The translations under genes were made by a program, and so were the position numbers. The notes under the pieces were generated by a model. It ran no database searches. It was not told where the DNA came from and saw nothing but the letters and a program-made list of their open reading frames with translations. This document shows positions 1-5,586 of a DNA stretch of 5,609 nt, in pieces. This DNA is from an uncultured Eubacteriales bacterium (lineage in GTDB: Bacteria; Bacillota; Clostridia; Oscillospirales; CAG-272), in assembly GCA_934385225.1 (NCBI GenBank), contig CAKRPQ010000110.1, positions 1 through 5,609 on the forward strand. The letters run 5' to 3'. How positions within the stretch are numbered: position 1 is the stretch's first letter; each line of letters opens with the position of its first letter.

Positions 1-455
1 TTTCGGCACTTTCGCCGGGAGTGCTCGGTCAGACGGGGATAGAAACGGCAAAGCTCATAAAAGGAGCCGTCGAAAACTCCGTGCCCGATGCCGTCATCGC
101 CATAGATGCGCTTGCGGCACGTTCATGCGAAAGGCTTGCCGCCGTTGTGCAAATCTCGAACTGCGGCATAGAACCGGGATCGGGCATAGGAAACACACGG
201 GTCGCAATATGCAAGAGCAGCCTCGGCGTTCCCGTAATATCCGTCGGCATTCCGACAGTTGTCGATTCCTCCGTTCTCGTTTTTGACGCCCTGCATCGTG
301 CGGGAATAAAAAGAACAAACCCGAAACTCGAAAAGGTTCTGAAAAACGGAGAAAGTTTTTTTGTCACACCAAAAGAAGGAGACGTTATAACAAGGCATAT
401 GTCCGAGCTTCTCGCAGAATCCCTCGAAAAGGCTTTTTCGGTTTTTCGGGAGTAA
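1..455 (+). CDS. gpr: Germination protease Gpr (SASP-degrading spore endopeptidase), 5'-truncated
   Basis: This is the C-terminal 150 or so residues of a protein whose start lies before the window; the frame is open from base 3 and ends with TAA at 453-455. Gpr is made as a zymogen in the forespore and cleaves small acid-soluble spore proteins early in germination, freeing DNA and supplying amino acids. Recognisable family signatures are the PGVLGQTGIET segment at the left edge, AIDALAARS (its Asp probably corresponds to one of the essential aspartates known in the Bacillus enzyme), GIEPGSGIGNTR, the GVPVISVGIPTVVD stretch and the C-terminal VTPKEGD motif. The match runs to the end without interruption, so only the left part is missing. 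The following gene is spoIIP, the same order as in Bacillus subtilis, which supports the call. The N-terminal propeptide and the gene's own promoter cannot be seen here. Confidence 0.96.
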   Translation, partial: SALSPGVLGQTGIETAKLIKGAVENSVPDAVIAIDALAARSCERLAAVVQISNCGIEPGSGIGNTRVAICKSSLGVPVISVGIPTVVDSSVLVFDALHRAGIKRTNPKLEKVLKNGESFFVTPKEGDVITRHMSELLAESLEKAFSVFRE

Positions 456-481
456 TATTATCATTAAGTGAAGCATATAAT
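453..481 (+). promoter_or_regulatory. Candidate sigma-E (mother-cell) promoter of spoIIP
   Basis: The -35 element TAATATT (453-459) fits the sigma-E consensus KMATATT at all seven positions, and the -10 element CATATAAT (474-481) fits CATACAHT at seven of eight. The 14-base spacer is in the normal range. The -35 begins inside the gpr stop codon. A start site near 487-489 would leave a leader of about 25 bases carrying the spoIIP ribosome binding site. spoIIP is known to be sigma-E dependent in B. subtilis, so sequence and expectation agree. It would give spoIIP mother-cell expression independent of forespore-driven gpr. Confidence 0.75.
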
Positions 482-497
482 TACCATAAGTAAAGTG

Positions 498-504
498 AAA
501 GGAG
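498..504 (+). promoter_or_regulatory. Ribosome binding site of spoIIP
   Basis: AAAGGAG lies 7 bases before the ATG at 512, a strong and well-spaced Shine-Dalgarno site that fixes this start. Confidence 0.85.
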
Positions 505-511
505 CGGCATA

Positions 512-1756
512 ATGAAAGATCTTCAACTGACGGAATATCAAATACTGCCGCCGAAAGCGGCAGACGAAAGCACTCCGCCCGTCTCGGATATCGGGCGCGA
601 CGAGGTGCGGAAAAGGAAACCTCACGGACTTTATGCAATCGTCACAATATCGGTTGCCGTTTTTGCAATCGCGACTACGGCGGCGGACTTCGGAATAAAT
701 TTTTTCGGTAAAGGCAGAAACGCTCTTCGTTCGGATCTTCTCGGCGAAATGCTGGCAATTCGCGACGGCACGGAGGTCAGGACAACATTCTCCGAAAGAG
801 TGACCGAACGGCTACTCGGAATCGGAGATCAGTATCACCGCGGAACTCTCGGCGAGCCGCCCGTCTCGGACGAGCATAAGGGAATCGGGAACGCCGAAAC
901 AGGTAAAAACGATATTCCGGAAGAGACGGAAAGCGATGAAAATACCGAAAACGATAAAAAAAACATCGAAACATATCCGATAGAAAAAACGGATCTTTGC
1001 GGAAAGGATCTCGGCGACGAATATATTTCAAACGAAACGGGATACAAGCCCGACATAAAGTCACTCATAAAAAAAGGTAATCCCGTTCCGAAATACAACG
1101 GAGACGGAAAGGATCCCATCATTCTTATAATACACACACACGGAACGGAAGCCTACGCCGATGACGGAAAAGATTTTTATACATATGACGGCGGCGACAT
1201 TTCAAGAACGAAAGACAAAGAGAAAAACGTAGTCGCCGTCGGCAAGGTGATGACGGAAGTCTTTAACGAAAACGGCATTCCGACGCTGCACTGCGAGATA
1301 ATGCATGATGAAAAATCATATGAAGAATCGTACTCGCGCGCGGCGGAAACTATAAAGAGCTATACGGCAAAATATCCGTCCATACAGTATGTTTTCGACG
1401 TTCACCGCGATGCCATTCTGAAATCGGACGGCACGCTTGTCGGTGCGGTTTGCGAAATAGACGGCGAAAAAGTCGCACAGGTCATGAGTGTGGTCGGTTC
1501 AAACTACAAAGGAGCAAATTTCCCTGACTGGGAAGACCGTCTGTCCCTCGCGCTCGCTCTGCGAGCATCTCTGAACGACAAATACGGAAACATAAGCAGA
1601 CCCGTATACCTCAGAGGTGCGGCGTACAACGAACAATACGCGAAGGGCTCTCTTCTTCTCGAAATAGGGTCAAGCGGAAACACACTCGATGAAGCAAAAA
1701 AGGCGGCAAAACTCGTTGCCGAATCTCTGACGGAGCTTATCAAAGGAAAGGACTGA
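512..1756 (+). CDS. spoIIP: Stage II sporulation protein P (SpoIIP), engulfment peptidoglycan amidase/endopeptidase
   Basis: The protein has 414 residues, close to the roughly 400 usual for the family, and appears intact. SpoIIP works with SpoIID and SpoIIM at the mother-cell membrane, cutting stem peptides and cross-links so that the membrane can migrate around the forespore. In order it shows a cytoplasmic tail (1-38), one membrane segment (about 40-60), a charged Glu/Asn/Lys-rich linker (about 120-200) and a C-terminal catalytic domain (about 200-410). That domain holds IIHTHGTEAY (206-215; His208, His210 and Glu213 as likely catalytic or zinc residues), FDVHRDA (295-301, His298) and LLLEIGSSGNTLDEA (381-395, Glu384). 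These are the three hallmark blocks of the SpoIIP family; the exact ligand assignment is inference. The ATG at 512 is chosen for its strong ribosome binding site and for the intact membrane anchor. It lies 56 bases after gpr and one base before the next gene. Confidence 0.97.
   Translation: MKDLQLTEYQILPPKAADESTPPVSDIGRDEVRKRKPHGLYAIVTISVAVFAIATTAADFGINFFGKGRNALRSDLLGEMLAIRDGTEVRTTFSERVTERLLGIGDQYHRGTLGEPPVSDEHKGIGNAETGKNDIPEETESDENTENDKKNIETYPIEKTDLCGKDLGDEYISNETGYKPDIKSLIKKGNPVPKYNGDGKDPIILIIHTHGTEAYADDGKDFYTYDGGDISRTKDKEKNVVAVGKVMTEVFNENGIPTLHCEIMHDEKSYEESYSRAAETIKSYTAKYPSIQYVFDVHRDAILKSDGTLVGAVCEIDGEKVAQVMSVVGSNYKGANFPDWEDRLSLALALRASLNDKYGNISRPVYLRGAAYNEQYAKGSLLLEIGSSGNTLDEAKKAAKLVAESLTELIKGKD
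1745..1752 (+). promoter_or_regulatory. Ribosome binding site of the small gene after spoIIP
   Basis: GGAAAGGA sits inside the last codons of spoIIP, 5 bases before the ATG at 1758. Because the spoIIP TGA and this ATG are separated by one base, translational coupling is likely. Confidence 0.6.
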
Positions 1757-1757
1757 A

Positions 1758-2075
1758 ATGAACACCGAAAAAACAGCCCGACGCATAAAAACAAGAAGGA
1801 AAATCCTGATTATAACCGTTCTGATACTTTTAATCGGAACTCTGCCGTGTGACGCCTCAAATTCCGCGGGTCGCATTGCTTCTCCGCCAACCCTCTCGCT
1901 CGGGATACGGGCAGGCGAAAGCGACCCGCTTTCATTTTATTTCACTGTGAACGATACTACTTTTTTTTGCGACGTGCGATCGTCCGAGTTGTTCCGACGC
2001 GCGGAAAACTTTTGCTCCGAGCTTATTCCGAATTCCGTATTGCGCGTAGCAAAACGGATTGCGTGCCGCAATTAA
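1758..2075 (+). CDS. Small membrane-anchored or secreted protein of unknown function, next to spoIIP
   Basis: I do not recognise this 105-residue protein. It begins one base after the spoIIP stop with a plausible ribosome binding site, so it is probably co-transcribed with spoIIP and produced in the mother cell. The N terminus is strongly basic (Arg/Lys at 5-15), followed by a hydrophobic stretch (about 16-30), then a small polar domain outside the membrane. A signal-peptidase site after Cys-Asp-Ala (31-33) is possible; the segment does not fit a lipobox. The outer part has three cysteines (71, 86, 103) and a basic amphipathic end. B. subtilis has the small gene yqxA in the same position, but I see no clear sequence similarity and claim only positional equivalence. 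A run of eight T at 1961-1968 lies inside the gene, so a frame error there cannot be excluded, although neither other frame gives a better continuation. Whether it is real is fairly likely; its function is unknown. Confidence 0.62.
   Translation: MNTEKTARRIKTRRKILIITVLILLIGTLPCDASNSAGRIASPPTLSLGIRAGESDPLSFYFTVNDTTFFCDVRSSELFRRAENFCSELIPNSVLRVAKRIACRN
2058..2072 (+). terminator. Weak hairpin at the end of the gpr-spoIIP block
   Basis: ATTGCG (2058-2063) pairs with CGCAAT (2067-2072) around a 3-base loop, overlapping the last codons of the small gene, and is followed by moderately T-rich DNA (TAATCATTTATTG). The stem is short and the T tract is broken, so this is at best a weak or partial terminator. 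No better candidate is seen before 2172. Confidence 0.25.
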
Positions 2076-2082
2076 TCATTTA

Positions 2083-2112
2083 TTGTCAAAAACAGTCCGG
2101 CAGTCATAGTAT
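2083..2112 (+). promoter_or_regulatory. Weak sigma-A-like promoter candidate for the cysteine-rich gene
   Basis: TTGTCA (2083-2088, five of six bases of the -35 consensus) is followed after 18 bases by TAGTAT (2107-2112, four of six of the -10). It would give a leader of about 50 bases before the ATG at 2172. The -35 overlaps TTGTCAAA, which resembles a Spo0A box. Both matches are modest and either could be chance, but the gene stands apart from the upstream block and needs some promoter in this 96-base gap. Confidence 0.33.
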
Positions 2113-2157
2113 GTTAAGGAAGGACGGACAGCTTTTTCGTCCCATCAACTAAGACAC

Positions 2158-2164
2158 AAAGGAG
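2158..2164 (+). promoter_or_regulatory. Ribosome binding site of the cysteine-rich gene
   Basis: AAAGGAG lies 7 bases before the ATG at 2172, the same arrangement as for spoIIP; it decides the start. Confidence 0.85.
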
Positions 2165-2171
2165 CACTACT

Positions 2172-3008
2172 ATGGCTATATCGGAAAATAAATTTTGCGG
2201 AAGCGGCAGAGGCGATCTTGTCTGCATAGAAGCAAATCACGTCCTCGATTCCTGCCGCGACCGTGACTGCTTCGAAAACGCAAAGGTTTATCTCACAGAC
2301 TTCGGTCAGGAAATAATAGAACACACGGGTAATGTCAGAGTCAGAAACGCCGAAATCACTTCAACCTGCATAACGATAGATCCCGTTCAGTTCAACCGCG
2401 GTTTTTACGCTGTCAATATCCGTTTCTTCGTTACGGTCTGCTGTGAAGCATGCGTCGGCGGCAGAAGTCAGGAGTTTGAGGGCGTTGCCGCAATCGAAAA
2501 AAGAGTTATTCTTTTCGGCGGCGAAAGCGGTGTAAGTACCTACAAGAGCGGAAACTGCGAGAATCCTTGCAACCCCGAACCGAGCACATATCAGAGAAAT
2601 ACGCCGACGGCGACCGTCGATGTTGCGGCACCCGTTGTGCTTGACACTAAGATCATGGAAGAAAAGGATTGCTGCTGCAACTGCTGTTGCTGCTGCCACG
2701 TTGACGAAATTCCGGACAGAGTAAGCGGAAGAATAGGTGCTCCTCTTTCCCGCAACGGCGGTGAGCGTTCGCTTGTCGTAAGTCTCGGCATCTTCTCTGT
2801 CGTTCGCATTACCCGACCCGGTCAGTATCTCGTAAACGCTACGGAATATTCGGTTCCCGACAAGGAATGCTCTTGCCCCGAAGAGAAAAATGCCTGCACT
2901 CTGTTCAGGTCTATGTCGTTCCCGGTAGAGGAATTCTCATCTTCTTCCATTCCCTCTTCGTTTACGCAAAATTCGGAGAAAAACTGCGGCTGCGGTTGCG
3001 GTCACTAA
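2172..3008 (+). CDS. Conserved-looking clostridial cysteine-rich protein of unknown function
   Basis: The gene encodes 278 residues with an unambiguous start. I cannot name a function, though I recall similar uncharacterised proteins in Clostridia, with a shared pattern like CRDRDCF, VYLTDFGQEII, DPVQFNRGFY and VPDKEC; this is memory, not a search. There is no signal peptide and no membrane segment, so it is presumably cytoplasmic or spore-associated. Residues 13-125 look like a beta-rich globular domain; 129-165 is a Pro/Thr-rich linker. A cluster of eight Cys and one His occupies 167-176. A second beta-rich segment (about 198-230) precedes CSC (233-235), a Ser-rich stretch and a CGCGCGH tail (272-278). 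The total is 24 Cys (about 9 percent). Such clustering suggests metal binding or disulfide cross-linking, as in some coat-type proteins; neither is shown. It appears monocistronic, with its own spacer upstream and a strong terminator right after the stop. Confidence 0.88.
   Translation: MAISENKFCGSGRGDLVCIEANHVLDSCRDRDCFENAKVYLTDFGQEIIEHTGNVRVRNAEITSTCITIDPVQFNRGFYAVNIRFFVTVCCEACVGGRSQEFEGVAAIEKRVILFGGESGVSTYKSGNCENPCNPEPSTYQRNTPTATVDVAAPVVLDTKIMEEKDCCCNCCCCCHVDEIPDRVSGRIGAPLSRNGGERSLVVSLGIFSVVRITRPGQYLVNATEYSVPDKECSCPEEKNACTLFRSMSFPVEEFSSSSIPSSFTQNSEKNCGCGCGH
2670..2699 (+). other. Cysteine cluster encoded by TGC/TGT codons
   Basis: Ten codons encode Cys3-Asn-Cys5-His in the cysteine-rich protein (residues 167-176). 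At DNA level it is a near-trinucleotide TGC/TGT tract, prone to expansion or contraction by slippage. The chemistry fits a thiolate metal site, which is inference. Confidence 0.8.
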
Positions 3009-3014
3009 AAAATC

Positions 3015-3050
3015 GGCGGTCTGCCATAAGCAGACCGCCTTTTACTTTTT
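3015..3050. terminator. Strong bidirectional intrinsic terminator between convergent genes
   Basis: GGCGGTCTGC (3015-3024) pairs perfectly with GCAGACCGCC (3030-3039) around the 5-base loop CATAA. On the + strand it is followed by TTTTACTTTTTT, and on the - strand by GATTTTTT. It starts 6 bases after the stop of the cysteine-rich gene and ends 10 bases beyond the copA stop, so one hairpin serves both transcripts. Confidence 0.93.
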
Positions 3051-3250
3051 TATTTTACCGTATATCCCGCGTCTTTGATCGCTTTTATCATTTCGTCGTC
3101 GGGAACATTCTTTTCAAACTCAACAACCACTTTTCCGCTCGCGTGATCAGCCGTCGCGCTCTTTACACCGTCTATTGATTCAAGAGCCTTTTTAACGTGC
3201 GCTTCGCAGTGTGCACACATCATTCCTTCAACATTAAATGTTTTTTCCAT
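3050..3250 (-). other. copZ: CopZ-like module with its own internal start (possible separate product)
   Basis: The last 66 residues of the CopA reading frame form a complete copper chaperone fold by sequence: a Met start, GMMCAHC with the two copper-binding cysteines, and the usual beta-alpha-beta pattern ending in AGYTVK. The length equals that of free CopZ proteins. AAAGGGG lies at 3265-3259 with 8 bases between it and the ATG at 3250, so internal initiation could yield free CopZ in addition to the fused form. The domain is certain; separate expression is inference. Confidence 0.55.
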
Positions 3251-5539
3251 TTTATCTTCCCCTTTGTGAGATTTTTTTATTTTTGGACTTCTTTTATATT
3301 TCCCGAAATCATAAACATTTATGAAATTAAGTCTGAGCGCATTTGAGACTACGCAGAAACTCGACAGGCTCATTGCCGCCGCACCGAACATCGGGTTCAG
3401 TTCCCGGCCGAAAAGCGGAATGAACACGCCCGCCGCAAGCGGAATGCCTATAATATTATAGATGAACGCCCAGAAAAGATTTTCGTGTATATTCCGAAGA
3501 ACGGCACGTCCGAGGCAAAGCGACGCGGGAATGTCAAGTGCCCTGCTCTTCATAAGAACCACATCGGCGGCGTCGATGGCAACGTCCGTTCCCGCTCCTA
3601 TTGCGATCCCGACGTTTGCGGCGGTGAGTGCGGGCGCGTCGTTGATTCCGTCTCCGACCATTACGGTCTTACCCTCGCCCGAATATTTTCTTATCTCGCT
3701 TTCCTTACCCGTAGGAAGCACGTCGGCAACGACCTCGTCGATTCCCGCCTTTGCGGCGACGGCTTTTGCCGTACGTTCGTTATCTCCCGTGAGCATAACA
3801 GTCTTGACACCGAGCTTTTTAAGCCCCTCAATCGCTTCTCTGCCGTCGTCGCGCAAAGTATCCGCAACGGCGATTATTCCGAGAAGTTTATCACCGAGCG
3901 AGAAAAACATAGGCGTTTTACCTTCCGCCGACATTTTATCGGCTTTTTCGGCGGTTTCTGCTGTTATTTCGGCTTTTTCGGATATATACTTTATATTGCC
4001 GCCGCAAAGTTCTTTCCCTTCGCAGGCAGCCGAAAGACCGAAGCCCGAATGTACCGAGAAATCATCGACGGTCAGGCTTCCCGTCCCCGATTCAAGCGCG
4101 TACTTCGTTATCGCTTTTGCAAGCGGATGCTCGCTCTTCGATTCAAGGGAATTTGCGTATTTTATGAGCTCTTTTTCGTCTGTACTGACGGGCAAAATAT
4201 CTGTGACAACAGGCATCCCGTTCGTAACCGTTCCTGTTTTGTCAAGAACCGCTATATCGGCTCTTCCCGTCTCTTCGAGCGCCGCCGCTGTCTTAAAAAG
4301 GATTCCGTTTTTCGCGCCGACACCGCTTCCGACCATTATGGCAACGGGAGTTGCAAGTCCGAGTGCACACGGGCAGCTTATAACAAGCACCGAAATTGCC
4401 CTCGCGAGCGCGTATCCGACACCTTTTCCGACGATAAGCCATACTGCGGCTGTGACAAGCGCAATACATATTACCGTCGGGACAAAAATTCCCGAAACCT
4501 TATCGGCGACCTTTGCGATAGGTGCTTTTGTCGCCGCCGCATCGGTCACGGTCTTTATTATCTGCGAAAGCGATGTATCCTCGCCGACACGCGTCGCACG
4601 GCATTTTATAAAGCCCGACGTATTAAGCGTCGCCGCCGAAATACAGTCTCCGACAGTCTTATCGACGGGAATACTCTCGCCTGTAAGTGCCGATTCGTTC
4701 ACGGCACTTGACCCCTCTTCGACAATGCCGTCACAAGGGATATTTTCGCCCGGATAGACTACAAAAATGTCTCCGACTTTCAGCTCATCGGCTTTTATCT
4801 TCACCTCTTTACCGTCCCGTATGACGTTTGCGGTTTTCGGCGCAAGGTTTATAAGTGCTTTGAGCGCACTTGTCGTCTTTCCCTTTGATCTTGCTTCAAG
4901 CGTTTTTCCGACCGTTATAAGCGCAAGTATCATAGCGGCGGATTCGAAATACAGCCCGTGCAGGTGGTGCATAGCCGTTTCCGCGTCCGACGCTGTCATA
5001 ACGAACAGCATATATGTGCTGTAAATGAACGCCGCACTCGAACCGAGCGCAATAAGGCTGTCCATATTCGGTGCACGTCTCGCAAGCGCGGAAAAGCCCC
5101 TTGTAAAGAATTTACCGTTTATTATCATAACAGCTATCGTCAAAAGAAGCTGTATAAGTCCCATTGCAAGTGCGTTATGCGCGAGAAAAAGCGGAAGCGG
5201 AAAGCCCCACATAGTGTGTCCCATCGAAAAATACATGAGTACGAGAAGAAGAACCGCCGAACTGACAAGTCGTTTTATCAATTTCTTCGTTTCGTCGTTT
5301 TCATCTGTGCCTGTTTCCTGATTTTCGCCGTTTTTTGCCGTGCCTTTGAGTGACGCTCCGTAACCTGCCTTTTTCACCGCGGCGATAACATCGTCGGGCG
5401 ATGCGGTACCGTCAACCGCCATGGACGATGTAAGCAGACTGACAGAACATTCTTTGACGCCGTCAACCGCCTTTACCGCCTTTTCGACTCTTGCACTGCA
5501 AGCGGCGCAACTCATTCCGGTTACATTGTATTGTTCCAT
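3050..5539 (-). CDS. copA: Copper-exporting P1B-1-type ATPase CopA with a C-terminal CopZ-like domain
   Basis: The 829-residue inner-membrane pump couples ATP hydrolysis to Cu(I) export. In order: an N-terminal heavy-metal domain (1-65) with GMSCAAC at 8-14; a charged linker; membrane helices at about 88-106, 117-139, 158-181 and 196-212; the actuator TGES at 286-289; a helix near 350-371; a helix with the transport site CPC at 389-391; the phosphorylation motif DKTGT at 433-437 (Asp433); SEHP at 469-472; TGDN at 584-587; GDGINDAP at 629-636; and helices at about 682-705 and 711-738. YN (694-695) in helix 7 and MSxSS (723-727) in helix 8 are the Cu(I)-type signature, which sets it apart from Zn/Cd pumps. 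A basic linker (745-763) leads to a second heavy-metal domain (764-829) with GMMCAHC at 772-778, which resembles a free CopZ chaperone. The start is fixed by GGGAGG 6 bases upstream. No copper regulator is visible in the window. Confidence 0.96.
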   Translation of the reverse strand: MEQYNVTGMSCAACSARVEKAVKAVDGVKECSVSLLTSSMAVDGTASPDDVIAAVKKAGYGASLKGTAKNGENQETGTDENDETKKLIKRLVSSAVLLLVLMYFSMGHTMWGFPLPLFLAHNALAMGLIQLLLTIAVMIINGKFFTRGFSALARRAPNMDSLIALGSSAAFIYSTYMLFVMTASDAETAMHHLHGLYFESAAMILALITVGKTLEARSKGKTTSALKALINLAPKTANVIRDGKEVKIKADELKVGDIFVVYPGENIPCDGIVEEGSSAVNESALTGESIPVDKTVGDCISAATLNTSGFIKCRATRVGEDTSLSQIIKTVTDAAATKAPIAKVADKVSGIFVPTVICIALVTAAVWLIVGKGVGYALARAISVLVISCPCALGLATPVAIMVGSGVGAKNGILFKTAAALEETGRADIAVLDKTGTVTNGMPVVTDILPVSTDEKELIKYANSLESKSEHPLAKAITKYALESGTGSLTVDDFSVHSGFGLSAACEGKELCGGNIKYISEKAEITAETAEKADKMSAEGKTPMFFSLGDKLLGIIAVADTLRDDGREAIEGLKKLGVKTVMLTGDNERTAKAVAAKAGIDEVVADVLPTGKESEIRKYSGEGKTVMVGDGINDAPALTAANVGIAIGAGTDVAIDAADVVLMKSRALDIPASLCLGRAVLRNIHENLFWAFIYNIIGIPLAAGVFIPLFGRELNPMFGAAAMSLSSFCVVSNALRLNFINVYDFGKYKRSPKIKKSHKGEDKMEKTFNVEGMMCAHCEAHVKKALESIDGVKSATADHASGKVVVEFEKNVPDDEMIKAIKDAGYTVK
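3259..3265 (-). promoter_or_regulatory. Internal Shine-Dalgarno site before the CopZ-like module
   Basis: AAAGGGG on the - strand can pair with the 16S rRNA tail over seven bases with one G-U pair, at a good distance from the in-frame ATG at 3250. It lies in the linker between the last CopA helix and the chaperone domain, where protein function places little demand on sequence. Confidence 0.5.
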
Positions 5540-5545
5540 TTTTTG

Positions 5546-5551
5546 CCTCCC
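5546..5551 (-). promoter_or_regulatory. Ribosome binding site of copA
   Basis: GGGAGG on the - strand lies 6 bases before the ATG at 5539. Given the promoter position, the transcript would begin at or just before this site, leaving an unusually short leader of about 12 bases. Confidence 0.85.
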
Positions 5552-5557
5552 GATGAT

Positions 5558-5586
5558 AGTATAATCCCTTTTTTTCTTTTTGTCAA
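5558..5586 (-). promoter_or_regulatory. Sigma-A promoter of copA
   Basis: On the - strand, TTGACA (5586-5581, perfect -35) is followed after exactly 17 bases by TATACT (5563-5558, five of six of the -10). The spacer is very A-rich. So strong a promoter for a copper exporter normally implies repression, for example by CsoR or CopY, but I see no clear operator of either type inside it. Confidence 0.88.

Noticed and set aside
29..638. Open frames on the - strand across gpr and the start of spoIIP
   Set aside because: They overlap clearly recognisable Gpr and SpoIIP sequence and contain no recognisable domain.
2105..2113. CATAGTATG as a sigma-K or sigma-E -10 element
   Set aside because: The -10 resembles CATANNNTA, but no suitable -35 element lies at the required distance.
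2122..2142. GGACG/CGTCC hairpin before the cysteine-rich gene
   Set aside because: Only 5 base pairs with an 11-base loop, with no T tract and no riboswitch-like surroundings; probably chance.
1967..2152. 61-codon + strand frame overlapping the end of the small gene
   Set aside because: It has no ribosome binding site and a basic, non-protein-like composition; I considered it as a frameshifted continuation after the T8 run, but it does not look better than the existing frame.
2867..3178. 103-codon + strand frame running through the terminator
   Set aside because: It overlaps the cysteine-rich gene in another frame, reads through a strong terminator and then runs antisense to copA.
3462..4757. 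Two long open frames (431 and 408 codons) on the + strand, opposite copA
   Set aside because: They are antisense to a fully motif-supported ATPase, lack plausible ribosome binding sites and show Ser/Ala/Pro- or Arg-rich composition typical of complementary-strand readings.
4767..5353. Further + strand open frames opposite the CopA N-terminal half
   Set aside because: The same antisense effect; one has a hydrophobic look only because it mirrors membrane-helix codons. No family signature is seen.
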